From: Crossaster papposus
Taxonomy: Eukaryota; Echinodermata; Asteroidea; Velatida; Solasteridae
NCBI GenBank assembly: GCA_037893245.1
Contig: JBAIAA010000102.1
Location: 62,001-126,000, forward strand
DNA: 64,000 nucleotides
Direction: 5' to 3'
Positions 1-11,118 of the stretch are shown here, one piece after another. The first letter of the stretch is position 1, and each line of letters begins with the position of its first letter. The notes beneath the pieces were generated by a model. It was not told the DNA's origin. It was given only the letters and a program-made list of their open reading frames with translations, and did no database searches. The translations under genes and the position numbers were made by a program.

Positions 1-354
1 TACATGTATATTGTAGTGCACATTACCACAACAAAAATTAGTACAATAGTACAAATACACAGCATAATTTTAGTGCACAATACAAGCAATAGTACAAATA
101 CTCTGGATTGACAGGAAGTATATGTACCCATGCCATACAGTTAGGAATGCAATGTTTAGTTTTGATTTATCCCCAACGTTTGAAACTTGAACTGTACAAT
201 GTACAAATGTGCCTTGTGTGTAGTTGTGTGCAGCTGCACTGGAGCAACGAGCCATGAAATGTTTGTAATCCACAAGATCATTGGATAGGTGTTCCATGTA
301 CCGCATACAGTACATGTACAAACCGGAAAACCCCAAACAAATATGATGTCATGT

Positions 355-460
355 ACTATAAATAGCGCTGACCTCAAGTACACAATGTATAAACTGGCCA
401 GCTGGGACAGGCATGTGTGGTATTCTGGTGTGACCGAACTGTTGCCGTTGACGTCAAGCA
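355..460. promoter_or_regulatory. Possible intronic promoter or enhancer: TATA-like, CRE and CCAAT words
   Basis: CTATAAATAG at about 358-367, a TGACGTCA CRE at 449-456 and CCAAT at 466-470 lie within 120 bp, upstream of the CArG cluster. No start codon or exon attaches to them clearly. Weak motif evidence only. Confidence 0.2.
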
Positions 461-600
461 GTCGGCCAATCACATTCATCGCGGGGCATTGGCAGCATAA
501 CTAGCGGCGGCGGTACAGGACTATAGGCCCAGGCTAAAAACAGCTAACCGGACTACCAAAATCTTTCAGTGTGTTTTCGAATTATGCTGATGAGCCTTGG

Positions 601-679
601 CCATTTATGCCGATCTCCAAATATGCCAGATATTCTATTAACGCCGTATCCAATTGTGGCCTGGCCCTGCCATAAATGG
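601..679. promoter_or_regulatory. Cluster of CArG-type SRF binding sites in an SRF intron
   Basis: CCATAAATGG at 670-679 is a perfect CC(A/T)6GG CArG box. CCATTTATGC (601-610) and CCAAATATGC (617-626) each miss the consensus by one base. Three such sites in 80 bp of otherwise featureless intron are unlikely to be random. Vertebrate SRF is known to autoregulate through CArG boxes in its promoter; a similar loop here is inference. Confidence 0.5.
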
Positions 680-1589
680 GATCGGACAGAAGCATTCCAG
701 TGAGGTGGACTTGACGTAAGCATACATTGTTGTGTCTGCAGGCTGTCGTGCGTTATTCAATTCTTTTGATTGAGATGAGATTCCGATGGGCTTTCGTTGG
801 CCAATATTTTACGTACTTGTGTACATGTGTATACCCACGTGTTTTGTGAGGAATTTTGAGTCAACGTTTCAGGTATTTGGCTTGGGCTTACCGGTACTTC
901 CATGCAAGAACAATGTAAACATTTCAAGTATTTTGGCCGGTAGTTTGCGTCCTCGTTATTTCTGTATTGTATTTTCAAATAATTGCAATACTTTGATGTC
1001 AACAGACTCGGATTATAACTTTTAATAGTCACTCACTACAGAGTAAATTACTATCTGATATTAAGTACTTGTGAAGAATGTCGCATACCGTGGAGTGTCA
1101 GCTCAGATAGGAACGACTGCGCAAAATGAGAAATTTGACAGATCTCAAGATTTTAAATGAAAATCGAGTCAATGTAACTGTACATGTACATGTATAGGGA
1201 ACAAAGCTGGCTCAGATAGAAAGTCCGATTTATTTGCCAAAATCACCTCGCCAAACGGTACCGGTAGCTCAGAGCAAAATGCACAACAAAGCAGCGGAGA
1301 GGACACATTTTTCCATGCCATTTGTGCGTCTTTACTGTTTAAAACAGCAAAAGTGATAACAAAAAGAAAAGTGCTTGACAAAAATACATTTTATAGCTCG
1401 ATGAAGTTTTAGCTCCGTGAGTGTTGTATATTTCAGGTATATTTCAACCAAACAATTCCTCTTGGTCATAATTTGAATTGAGCCCCAAATAAGCATTTTG
1501 GACAAGTTTACCGACTAATACCGACTAATAATAGTGTACCCAATATGCGCCGTTCCAACGCTTGCGCGCACTAGATACTACATGTACCG

Positions 1590-1850
1590 GTAACAGAAAT
1601 TTCAAAAAATGCATCTCCAAGACTCATCTTTGGAAAAGACTTTGTAGTTTTCTTCAAAATGACAGTACACAAGAAAGAATAATTTCACAGGGAGTTTAGT
1701 ATGGTCCCAAGTCCTTCAATTTTAATTGTTCATACCTCTAGAGAGTTAACGGTAGGATTAATAATACGGTACATGTATTTTACAGCAAGTAAACTTTCAG
1801 CAATAATTTGTTGTTTACTTTTTGGATAGCTGCTGCAAAAGTATACTTTT
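1590..1850. repeat. Old dispersed repeat, several diverged copies
   Basis: Shares scattered words (tgcatctccaagac..., ttcacagggagttta, gtttttggatagctgcaaaag) with 2640-2830, 4300-4480, 4590-4830 and 43990-44340. The copies are too diverged to delimit. Probably one ancient element; no coding capacity seen. Confidence 0.35.
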
Positions 1851-2186
1851 GGGTTTTTTAAGTTTGTGCTCCTGGTTCAAATCTCACAGCAAAAACCCTT
1901 TCAAAAAACACTGAGCATCATACCAGGGTTTCAAATTACACACATGTACATGTAACTTTTGAGCAAAACACAGTATTGAAGATTAGAAAATATGCGAGAG
2001 GCAGAAGTTTTGATGGACAAAAGGAGCAATTTGGCCACGGTATTGATACTGTGAAGTTTTAGAAAAATGTTTGTTCTTTCATTGGATTTGACAGCCATTT
2101 GGGTTCATAATCGTACAGTGTCTAAAATGTTCACCGTGAGAGAGAAGATTGACATTCATTGTGATATCATTTATTGTTCTTGACAG

Positions 2187-2277
2187 CAAGAGGGCAAGAC
2201 CCCGATGTTCACAGTCACCAATGTGCCAGGCGCCGGGGTGGATGTATCGTCAACGGGTGTTGCATCTACGCAGTCAG
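2187..2277 (+). CDS. SRF: SRF exon (FTVTN motif)
   Basis: Acceptor TTGTTCTTGACAG and donor CAG|GTAACC. 91 nt, enters in phase 0 and leaves in phase 1. Encodes QEGKTPMFTVTNVPGAG and a Ser/Thr-rich tail. FTVTNVPG is the most diagnostic SRF word in this exon. Confidence 0.85.
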
Positions 2278-5200
2278 GTAACCAGACACTGTACAAATGT
2301 ACAACATGTATGCAGCCAGGACATTGACTTTTAGAATTGGCCTGAAACGTGATTGGAGCCATGGCACAATTTAGGCAATTTAGTGCATGAAAACCTCGTG
2401 TCATTGACTGTTACCTTTTGTGATACATCTTGCTCTATTCTGTGTCGCCTATTTAAATAGTGGCTCGAGTACAAACCCTAACCCTCTGACATCCTTTAAA
2501 ATCTATAGACTCCATGCACAGGTGCCCCCTCAATGGTTACAAAGGGAGAGTTGAGGAGGAGGTGGTGGCGGGCGTTTCCTCTCTCATATCTTGCTTCATA
2601 TAAACAAAGTGACCAAATAAATTATTTTTCAAAAACTTACTGAAAACGACTCGAAACATCCTGTGAAATTATTCTTTCTGGTATGCTGTCATTTTGATTT
2701 TGTCATCAGATTTCTAGAACTTTTGCGGCTTCAAACGATAAAAATGCGGAACTGACAAGTGCTACACTATAACTTAAGCAAGTAACTTTTTTGGAATGGA
2801 GGTGCTATAGTGCATCACTGCATGTCTAAAATTTAAAAACTTCCTCTCCCAACGATCAGAATCTACATGTTATATCTTTTTATCATGTACCATAGGGTTG
2901 TCCATCTCCGGTGCGGGCCACACCTATCCTATGACCACCTACCTGCCGACAGGCTCCAGTGCTGTGTCTGCCGCAGGCCCCAGCAAGCCCCTCGGAATAT
3001 CAGCCAGTGAAATATTGGCACAAGGTGGCTTCACAACCATACTACCACAAGGTATGCACAAGACATTCCAGTTGCTGCGCTTGAGCTTTTTCTTTGTGAA
3101 TCTAGCATGTACAAATGTGACCTGTGGCCAATTTCATAAAACGTGTAAGCACACAAATTTGCTCAGCACAAACAAATTTTGCTCAGTAGAAACGGGTTAC
3201 CAGCCAAAACTGAATACATGTACCAGTCGCAAACATTTTTTTTTAACTTGAAAATGTTGTTTGTATAACCCTGTTTTTGCCAAGGAACGGTTTTCATGCT
3301 TAGCAAATTGTTGTGCTTACACATTTTACGCAATGGGTCCCAGTCACCAGAAACAAGATATTTATATACCTGGATTCTGCAGAACAAGTGCTTTTTAATG
3401 ACATACAGTACAACATTATTGGGGGTACTGAGTTCAGTAATGGAAATATGGACCACCTACAGTACATGTACAAGTTTACTAAAACTGATTCTTGAGAAAA
3501 TGTAATTGAAAATCCTTCAGTTGTGTTACAGTGAGTGAATGTACCGATATACGGTAATCGTATAATAAAAATGGGATGAAATACATTGTTGGCTTAAAAA
3601 TGTTTGATAGCTTTATAGCAATGTTGTGATAATCGTACCCAACCTTGAGCAGATTTTTTTCATATGAGAAATCACGTTTTTTTAGGATGTATTTGTACAT
3701 GTACCGGTACATGTTTTGCAGGATTGCGCATGCATTTGGTACACCTACTGTATAAGCTTTCCTGTAAAACATTCTTCAGAACATGCGAACCATTAAATAA
3801 GGCTAAAACCTAAATCAGTAGGAATATAACAATTTGTTGATTTGCGTTTGCGCATCCAGGCACCAGCCTACCGGCCGGGACCTCTATACCAGCTGGAGTA
3901 CTGCAGTTACCTCAAGGTCAAGGGTCACCGTCGCACAACCAGTCAATCCACCCACCTCATTTCTTGTACAGGTGAGATGTAGGAGACAACAGCCTTTAAC
4001 CTGTTCGCGCCGGATGACGTATATAAACACAATGTTTTCCCCTCATTCAAAACGGATGACGCATAAACACGCCACGATCAAGGCTGAAATGTATGTCGGC
4101 AGCGAGCAAGGCAGGAAATGCGTGGGTGTGCTTCCCGGCACTATCGGCCTGAACCTGCTTCAGATCGAGTTTCGTTAATAAATAATCCCGCCCCTCGGCT
4201 CGGTGATGTTAAAATAATCCCGGCGCGAACTGGTTAAGTTGCATTCCTCGCGCTCGTCTAATGTGATATTATTTTGTTTCTGTTCCTTGATGGAATATAC
4301 CAAAAGTAACCAACCAAAATACTGTTGAAAAGTTAACTTGTTGTAAAGATATAATGACTCTAAACTCCAAGTGAAATTATTCTTTCCGGCATGCTGTTAT
4401 TTTGAAGCAAATAAAAAAATGCCATTTCTAAAGATGAGTCTCAGAGACGCACTTTTAGACGTTTCCACAAATAGTGCGCGCAGGTGTTCAAACTACGCAC
4501 GTGTACATGTAGGTGCTATTATGGGCTTTTTCCGTGCTTGACACGCGAATACATGTACAAACATGTAATTGGCTGGCTAAGAACTCGCTCTAAATGCAGA
4601 TTGTGGTCAAAATTCAAATTGCGTCTCCGCAAATTTTGAATTGAAATATAATTCTTAGAATGTTTTGTTTAGAATATGTAGCATTCACAGAGCTCAAAAC
4701 GTCATCAAGTTGTTTGTCAAGCATTTTAAGCACTTTGGCTACTTCAAACAATACAAATGCACAACTGACAAATGGTACTGTACATGTACACTATATAATT
4801 ATTCCTACCAAAAACCTCCCTTTTTCTGTTTTGGACACTGGCAACCCCCTGCAAGAACTTGTTGAGCAGGAACCAGCCTACGTGTACCGGTACATGTATG
4901 AGAATGGAGTTTATTGCAGCAGCGTAACTAGGGTTGAATTTGTAGGGGGCACTTGGGGGTGCACCAATTGTTTAAGGTGGGCACCAATTGATTAAGGTGG
5001 GCACTAAATGGTAACAGATGTATTGTTTGTGAGAAATTCAATAAAACAAAAACACTGATACCGATTTACTATTTTTTTATTTATTTGTTGGTGCAGGCCC
5101 TGAAACTCGAAACTTGTTTTTGGGGGGTGAATTTCAGCTCCTTTTTCCCTGACTGAGAACTACATGTACATCTTGTTATCCTGTCTGGTAATCAGTTATC

Positions 5201-8200
5201 TTGAAATCCATCCCCCTCTTGATATACAATGTACATGTACCCCCTGAAACCCTCGAGCACCGTAAAACAAAAACCTATCTGAGACCTGCACACAAAATAT
5301 CCATCTATCTCCTCTGTGCTAGATGTACCGGTAACAGTAGGGCATGCAGCATCTTTGGATTAAGCTCAATTCCTCCAGGGACTTGTGTTATCTAAGAGTA
5401 AAGGTTTTTTGTGGTGTTTTTTTGGTCTACTTGCCTAATGCTCTCTGTGTGAAGGCGCGACAAACAACGTGGCATTTCTCAGAGGTCAACGATGATCAGC
5501 CAAGAACCCTACTGGCAAAAACTTGTTTGTTACAAACCTCTTGGTTTTGTGATGTCTTACCTTATTTTTCCAATGCATTAGCTGTGAACTTTGAAACAAA
5601 TTCTCCCACAGGGAAGAGATACTTAAAACGCCCCGCATTTCAAACAGTTTAGCATTCTTTAAGAATGCCAAGGAATTGTGCACAAAAACTAATTTCGTCT
5701 CTCACTTTCACCAAAAGCCCCTTATCGTGTTGTTTAATGAATTTTTAAGGTTAGATGTGGAAGTTAAGAAACACTGCGTTTCGTTTTGTCTCTGCTTTAA
5801 ACGGATCGTATACGTTTGGTAATTGGAACCCATTGTTTGTTTCAATCCTATATACATGTACCGTAGTTATAGATATATACCATAAAACTAACCTGCAAAA
5901 AATTCCTTTCAAAAGGTGGTAGTGATTTAGAGATATTGCCGAAATTCTGGAGCGGTTTTGTCCACGCAGGAAGAATAATCTGCATTGGAATACACACTCT
6001 GAAAAACGTCACTGCAGTAACGCTTTTCAGATTCAAATTTTGGGGGATAAAAAGTGATATCTTTTTCCGTAACCGCAGTACTTCAAAGTAAATAGTTGCT
6101 AAAAATGCATTATACTATCCAAAGCTGCTCTACTTCTTACCAAGTAAGTTTTTATTGCCATTAATTTTTGGAGTAATTACCAAACGTATACGATCACTTT
6201 AAGAGGATAAACACGTTTTATGAACAGAAGTTTACGTGAGTGGTTCCTTGACTCCTTGCAAATAACATACATGTACATGTGAACACCTGCAGGTTACAGC
6301 AGCCAGGTGGGCCCACCAGTCCCTTGATCCTCTCCCCTACCGTGACATCCGCAGCTGTACCCTCCCCCACCTCGACCGCTAGCCAGACCATCTCATCATC
6401 TGCATCAGCAACTCATGAGGCATCGACAGGTACATGTAGGCTCAGATCAATTCTACGTTTTAGTCCTGGGGCCAATTTCATCATGCATCATGCAAACCAA
6501 ATGTTCAGGTTATGTATTGTTTGTGACTGGTACTCGGTTTGTTTTTTGCTTAGCAAGCACGTGTTTTGAGGGTAACCTGACTTTACTGAGCGAGACTTTT
6601 TTTGTGCTAAGCAAATTTGTGTTGCTGAGCAGCTCTATGAAATTGGCCCCAGGTCCAAGATTTAGATTGTTGTTCCCCTTTATTTTGTCCAGTTAATAAC
6701 TGGACAAGTGTGGGAAACCTGCACTGTGTCTGTAGGGGTGTGACCGGTACCAACAAGCTCTGAGCATAACCACTTTACATACGTGTACAAATGCATGATG
6801 TAAATGCAAATGCTTATTTGTAGCTCTAACAAATATTACCGGGTCCTGGTGCCAAAGTTCTTAAGACTAGATCTATAACCACTTCGTGCTAGGATTATTT
6901 TTGCAAAAAAAAATTATTTTTGAGAAAGGCAAAATGTTGCAGCCAACATTTGATTTACAGCCAAACGTTACAAATACTGAATCGCAAGAGTAATTTTTAA
7001 AGTATTTGTACGATATTTCTTACCGAAATCTCGTTTAAAATCCTGTAATGAATTAATACTACCGTAATTCATTACCGTAAGCCCATATCGTAACTCGTAA
7101 CTGGTAAAGGTGAAGTACGCGAGTAAAATACTCGCGTACGAGCACCCCTAAACACACATACATGTAAATACACCGATACAATAATTATCATATAACCAAG
7201 ATTCACGGATATGCACAAAGACCCTAATAAATGCATGTCCCAAACTATACAAATATAAGCAAAACTAAGAAAAGTACGAAAGAAACTTTCGACGGCGTGA
7301 TGAAGACTAATTCAAGCGCAGTAAATCTCATTCTTAAATACCCGATGTTTTCACGCGATGTCGCGTTCTGCAATACTATTGGATAAATAACGCCCCATGA
7401 CCCGGCGATCCATGTAAATTAAGCGATCATGAATAATAATATATTGGGCGGATAAAGAAACACCTGACCAAAATGCTATTCAAATTAAACAAGGATGAAT
7501 ACATTGATCTGCATTATGATGAATATTAAATCCCATTGCAGACATTTTATATAAATTTAAGCAGTCCGATAGACAACAAAAAATATATCGTCGGCGATAA
7601 CAAGTACTTTACTCATAAAAATGTATTCGTACTCGTACTCACTACAGCAAAAATCGCTTATACTCGTACTCATGGAAAAGTAGTGTTCTCCTAAACAAAT
7701 TTAATTTTGTTATAAGGTATACACAAGAAAGAAATTTGCTTTATCTTGATTATTTTGCTAGCTTTTGCATGCGTTTGGTGCCTAAGCTTTCTGGTTAATT
7801 ACAATAATAACAATTTATTTTCAAAAAGTGCCTTCTGAATACATGTGCCTCCACCTTATACCGTGATCGCATGTGACAATTTCTTGTATTTGTTTAGTTT
7901 TGGTCATCACATAAGCCGTTCTTTTTACTGCAAATAATACTGTCTGACCTTAACTAAGCATAGTCGTTTGTACACACGGGGACATCTTAAACTCTAAATA
8001 TCTTGCATCTCGACAGCGTCTTCGACGTCTTCCTCGCCCATGATGTACCACACGGCCCAGGGCATCGTCTATGCCACCTCCCCTGGTACCATCCCAGAGA
8101 GCCTCCTACTACCCACCTATCAAGCAACAACCTCCGGCAGTCAATCTCAAGAAAGAAGTAAGAAGACCTTTTATAAAGTTCAAACTGAATTCTGAGGACT

Positions 8201-10043
8201 GTTTGTTTGCAGTAACCCTTTACAGTAATCCTGGTCACCAAGGCTCTCTCAAGTTTGTATCCTTGAGGAGAAATCACTTTGTTCTCGTGTACAAATTGTT
8301 TAGAGGGTTGAAAGGGTATTTTCAAAATGCTCCTGTTTCAAAAGTAGGATGTACCATTTGCAGATATCGCAAATGCTTACTAGCGAATTACTAAGAAATA
8401 TCTTACTACATGTAATTTGAAAGTATTACTTTAAAATAATGATTCTAGGCATCCAGCAAATTGATTGCGCTTGATATCCTAAATTGTTCCGAAAAATCTA
8501 ATTGTATTTAAAAAAGTTCAGATCGTCGGATGCCGATTGCAAAAAAAACAAGAATAACCTGGCTGCCTGTTTTTCTTGCTTTTTATCTTGGCACTCATGA
8601 TTGTAAAACTTTGGAGAAATCAGTTAAACGATCTATTTACTGTAAAACACAACCCCCCAAATCCACTCATTCATGATAATTCAAGCAATTACCAGTAGTG
8701 TATCCTACTTTTAACCAGAGTTAATTTCCTGGGTTGAAATTTCGACCCCAATATCCCTTACATATTATGATATGTTCGCAACCATACCTTGGAAATTCCT
8801 AGTGTTTGAGGGAAAATCCATACATCTATTTGGTGAAATCCTTGTGGAGACCTCTACACCTGCATTTACATTGTATAGAAATTGCCCAGTAATAGGGACC
8901 TATATTTACTCTTTGTCCTCATTGTGTTCAGGTCTCCACAGGGTAGTGTCTTTGGAATCAAACACATGTAGAATCCTTGTGCAACTCTGACATTTTGTGT
9001 GGTTTTTGTTTCATCAGGTAACATGAATGTTGGTCTCTTGCCAGTATGCACGGGTCAAGCCACCACAAATGCTTCTGTACCTCAAATGTCAAAAATCACA
9101 CTGGAAAGCTTACAGGTAGGACAGATGAAATACTCGCTCACTCGCTCATCTGCATAGACAGAAAGATTGGGTTCGGGCAGCGGTTTGTTCTTGACACGCG
9201 TAACTTGTTCTTGCAAAACCCTGATGGATAAGTGGTGTGTGTTCTTGTTCCGAGTGCAATGTTCACGAGTCGCGTTCCCGCTGTTCGAGCGCGAGAACAG
9301 ACCGCCCGAACTCAGCCTATAGGTCTGTCGCGCCGATCTCCTGTGCCCACGCTCTACAGCCTGATTCCACATGTAACCGGTAGTCAATCTTGCCAGGCCG
9401 TCCCAGTTGTTCCAACCATGATGATCTTGGACGGCCAATGGGGTCTCTTCCAGCCGGGAGTTGGCGGTTGACCTCTAATGAAATTTAAGGCACTGCCCAG
9501 AGCATTTTTGGGCTGGAATGAAATAGTTATGTTGAAATACATAATCTGACGGGTGATTGTGTATAAAATCCTGCACAAGTCTATTTGAGTGTTGGCAGAT
9601 ACAGTAGAATCAATCAACGGACAAAATGTCGATTTACTGAAAAAATCTGTGGATCCCATCACTGATGTTGGTTATAGCGGCGTTCCACTGTACTGCTTTT
9701 GTTGGCTGCGGTTTTGATAACTAAAACATATCATGTACATAAAACCAAAGGTTAAGGATAGTTTATCGTGTCCGTACACACAACTGTTCAAAAGCAAAAC
9801 CTCAATTTTGTCCATCAATGCAGTGCATTGAATATCCATAGCTATAAGACATGTCAAGATTCGCTCAGGCTTTTACGTACATACTTCTGAGTATGAATCT
9901 AACGAGGACTCAACGTTGTTATTTTTGTGTGTGTTTTGCAGACCGTGAGTCCAGCGGGGGATAGAAAGCAGACCTCGTCGGGTGAAGGGAAAAGCCATCA
10001 TAGTAGGTCCTATCTGCTGCCACCACAGCAGACTAAACACTGA
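2187..10043 (+). CDS. SRF: Serum response factor, C-terminal exons (5' part outside window)
   Basis: Spliced coding region with exons 2187-2277, 2896-3051, 3860-3971, 6293-6429, 8017-8157, 9018-9115 and 9942-10043. The lengths sum to 837 nt (279 codons including TGA), every intron is GT-AG and the phases chain as 0/1/1/2/1/1/0, so the model is internally consistent. SRF is a nuclear MADS-box factor that binds CArG boxes and works with MRTF or ETS ternary-complex partners; this part is its Ser/Thr/Pro/Gln-rich transactivation region. Recognition rests on collinear matches to vertebrate SRF: FTVTNVPG (SRF FTVTNLPG), YPMTTYLPTGSSAVS (FPITNYLAPVSASVS), a Gly/Leu/Pro/Gln run, then MMYHTAQGIVYATS (MMYPSPHAVMYAPTS). 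The MADS box is not in the window and must lie upstream. The last two exons do not match the usual vertebrate SRF C-terminus, so the 3' end of the model is less sure than its middle. Confidence 0.85.
2896..3051 (+). CDS. SRF: SRF exon (YPMTTYLP motif)
   Basis: Acceptor CATGTACCATAG, donor CAAG|GTATGC. 156 nt, phase 1 to 1. Encodes SGAGHTYPMTTYLPTGSSAV, then a Ser/Ala/Pro stretch ending GGFTTILPQ. It reads through into the intron for a further 200 nt, but the donor and the phase fit with the next exon support splicing here. Confidence 0.85.
3126..3341. repeat. Family G inverted-repeat element (CCAATTTCAT type), copy 1
   Basis: Begins GGCCAATTTCATAAAACGTG and ends CACATTTTACGCAATGGGTCC, so the ends are an imperfect inverted repeat. 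Internal words are TTGCTCAGCA and GCTTAGCAAA. Other copies: 6468-6650, 23836-24134, 31315-31558. Short, non-coding and MITE-like; similar sequences are common in invertebrate deuterostomes (recollection, not searched). Confidence 0.6.
3860..3971 (+). CDS. SRF: SRF exon (GTSIPAGVLQLPQG)
   Basis: Acceptor TTTGCGCATCCAG, donor TACAG|GTGAGA. 112 nt, phase 1 to 2. Pro/Gln/Gly-rich, in the place of the LMQLPTSFTLMPGG part of vertebrate SRF. A family A element begins 25 nt after the donor. Confidence 0.8.
3996..4237 (+). mobile_element. Family A TTAA element (242 bp), copy 1
   Basis: TTAA-CC(A/T)GTTCGCGCCGG at the left and CCGGCGCGAACTGG-TTAA at the right: about 14-16 bp terminal inverted repeats bounded by TTAA. 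The core contains GATGACGCATAAACACG, AGCAGCGAGCAAGGC and GATCGAGTTTCGTTAA, and has no reading frame. Two other copies are also exactly 242 bp. TTAA boundaries with CC ends suggest a non-autonomous piggyBac-type element (inference). This copy lies just after an SRF donor. Confidence 0.75.
4238..5795. other. SRF intron, no gene seen
   Basis: Contains parts of the old dispersed repeat (4300-4830), many TGTACATGTACA-type words and a small tandem of GTGGGCACCAATTG-type units at 4960-5010. No plausible exon or RNA gene was recognised. Confidence 0.5.
5797..6202. mobile_element. Family E TTAA element (about 400 bp), copy 1
   Basis: Left end TTAAACGGATCGTATACG, right end CGTATACGATCACTTTAA: terminal inverted repeats flanked by TTAA. 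A second copy lies at 35296-35678, in the same orientation to judge by its ends but matching this one best when read on the opposite strand. Non-coding. AGGG/CCCT-type ends next to TTAA recall Kolobok MITEs (inference). Located in an SRF intron 90 bp upstream of exon 6293-6429. Confidence 0.65.
6293..6429 (+). CDS. SRF: SRF exon (Ser/Thr/Pro-rich)
   Basis: Acceptor GAACACCTGCAG, donor GACAG|GTACAT. 137 nt, phase 2 to 1. Encodes LQQPGGPTSPLILSPTVTSA, then a run of Ser/Thr/Ala. Low-complexity activation-domain sequence; assigned by position and phase. Confidence 0.8.
6468..6650. repeat. Family G inverted-repeat element, copy 2
   Basis: GGGGCCAATTTCAT at the left and ATGAAATTGGCCCC at the right form a clean inverted repeat; the internal TGCTTAGCA and TGCTAAGCAAA words are shared with copy 4. 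In an SRF intron, 38 bp after a donor. Confidence 0.65.
6656..8016. other. SRF intron, no gene seen
   Basis: AT-rich. Short GTACTCGTACTC-type palindromic stretches at 7110-7140 and 7620-7680; nothing delimitable. Confidence 0.4.
8017..8157 (+). CDS. SRF: SRF exon (MMY...VYATS motif)
   Basis: Acceptor GCATCTCGACAG, donor AGAA|GTAAGA. 141 nt, phase 1 to 1. Encodes SSPMMYHTAQGIVYATSPGT, followed by IPESLLLPTYQ. This lines up with the MMY...VMYAPTS...LTVLNAF block of vertebrate SRF and is the strongest single identification of the gene. Confidence 0.85.
8340..8713 (+). mobile_element. Family B TTAA element (about 390 bp), copy 1
   Basis: Family B runs from AGGTAGGATACACCATTTGC to AATGGTGTATCCTACCT, normally flanked by TTAA. 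The core has AATAATGATTCTAGGCATCC, a small CGATCGC-rich hairpin and TAAACGATATTTACTATAAA. This copy is diverged at its ends (AAAGTAGGATGTACCA; GTGTATCCTACTTTTAA). It has no coding capacity. AGG...CCT ends at TTAA sites suit a Kolobok-type MITE (inference). Confidence 0.65.
9018..9115 (+). CDS. SRF: SRF exon (penultimate)
   Basis: Acceptor TTTGTTTCATCAG, donor TTACAG|GTAGGA. 98 nt, phase 1 to 0. Encodes SNMNVGLLPVCTGQATTNAS, then VPQMSKITLESLQ. No clear counterpart in vertebrate SRF; accepted from splice sites and phase. Confidence 0.65.
9590..9695. repeat. TA-type MITE end (ATAGCGGCGTTCCACTGTA)
   Basis: The terminal word GTTATAGCGGCGTTCCACTG recurs inverted at 24846-24903 and diverged at 36150-36232. 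The form CAGTGGAACGCCGCTATA next to TA recalls mariner-type MITE ends (inference). Confidence 0.4.
9942..10043 (+). CDS. SRF: SRF terminal exon
   Basis: Acceptor GTGTGTGTTTTGCAG; phase 0; 33 codons then TGA at 10041-10043. Encodes TVSPAGDRKQTSSGEGKSHH, then SRSYLLPPQQTKH. It is Ser/His/Lys-rich and unlike the vertebrate SRF C-terminus. It is the first in-phase exon with a stop after 9115, but an unseen alternative last exon cannot be excluded. An AATAAA at 10797-10802 could be the poly(A) signal. Confidence 0.55.
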   Translation, partial: TVSPAGDRKQTSSGEGKSHHSRSYLLPPQQTKH

Positions 10044-10346
10044 TAGCATTAGCATACATGCAGCCCAACTTTTGTGTGAAAACGGGCCATCACAGTAAAG
10101 GCCGGTTCATATGAATGCGAATGCGATTTGAGGCATTTGACGTCACAAAGCATTTGCTGGGAAATTTTGGGGAGTTGACATCAGTTAAACTTTTGCGAAT
10201 TTGCAGCAAAATTTGCAAATTTGTGTTACGCTTTCGTGCCAAGTATGAACCGACCCTACATGCAAGCCCTACCCCATTCATGAACTTCAACCCTGCCAGA
10301 TGCAGCACATGTGCCTCAGGTGGAAAAGTCTGCTACACTTTGTTAC

Positions 10347-10548
10347 TTTAACATTGAATTCAAAACGAATGACGGATAAACACGTCAGTGATCTGTCAGT
10401 GACCGGCTCGCAGCGAGCGAGGCTGCAAATATCAGGGTGTGCTACCTACAGATGCCAGCCTGAACCCGCCTCAGATCGAGGTTCGTGAAAAACTAGCCCG
10501 TACCCAGGTCCGGTCAATGTCAAAATAATACTGCCGCGAACTGGTTAA
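10347..10548 (+). mobile_element. Family A element, copy 2, left end lost
   Basis: Starts in the core (CAAAACGAATGACGGATAAA) and ends GCCGCGAACTGG-TTAA at 10548. A diverged subtype with CTACCTACAGATGCC in place of the usual CTTCCCGGCAC. Confidence 0.6.
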
Positions 10549-10876
10549 TAGCTGTCCAAACCCAGTGCATTAACGGCCAAGTGCAAGATTATTGAGAGCT
10601 AGTCCCCATTGAACAATGCTGGAGATGGATCCTGCTGCGTTGGGCCACCACAGACTCTGAGGCAGTTTGGCATTGAGGTTTTGGACCTAATAGATCTTGC
10701 TGTACTGGGAAGGCTAGCAATTTTGACCTAAAATGGTGCATATTTGCTGCGTCTGGCAGGGTTTCTAGCCAAAATACCCTGAAGGGTTAGGATTTCAATA
10801 AATCAATTCTCTCACTAGTGATTGACTTGCTTTACAATTGTAACAATTTGTACTTTATTAGGTAACAATTTGGTAC

Positions 10877-11118
10877 TTAACCAGTTCGCGCCGGATGACG
10901 TATATAGACGCAAAAATTTCCCCAAATTCAAAACTGATGACGCATAAACACGCCAAGTTCAAGTTCGTAAATGTATGTCAGCAGCGAGCAAGGTCGGAAA
11001 TGCGTGGGTGTGCTTCCCGGCACTATCAGCCTGAACCCGCTTCGGATCGAGTTTCGTTAAAAACAATCCCGCCCGTGGGCTCAGCGATGTTAAAATAATC
11101 CCGGCGCGAACTGGTTAA
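10877..11118 (+). mobile_element. Family A element, copy 3 (242 bp, intact ends)
   Basis: TTAACCAGTTCGCGCCGG to CCGGCGCGAACTGGTTAA, exactly 242 bp. One of the best-preserved copies and useful as a family reference. Confidence 0.8.

Noticed and set aside
7085-7690. TIR element bounded by ACTCGTAC-rich ends
   Set aside because: The end motifs are in the same orientation or internally palindromic and no consistent borders could be drawn.
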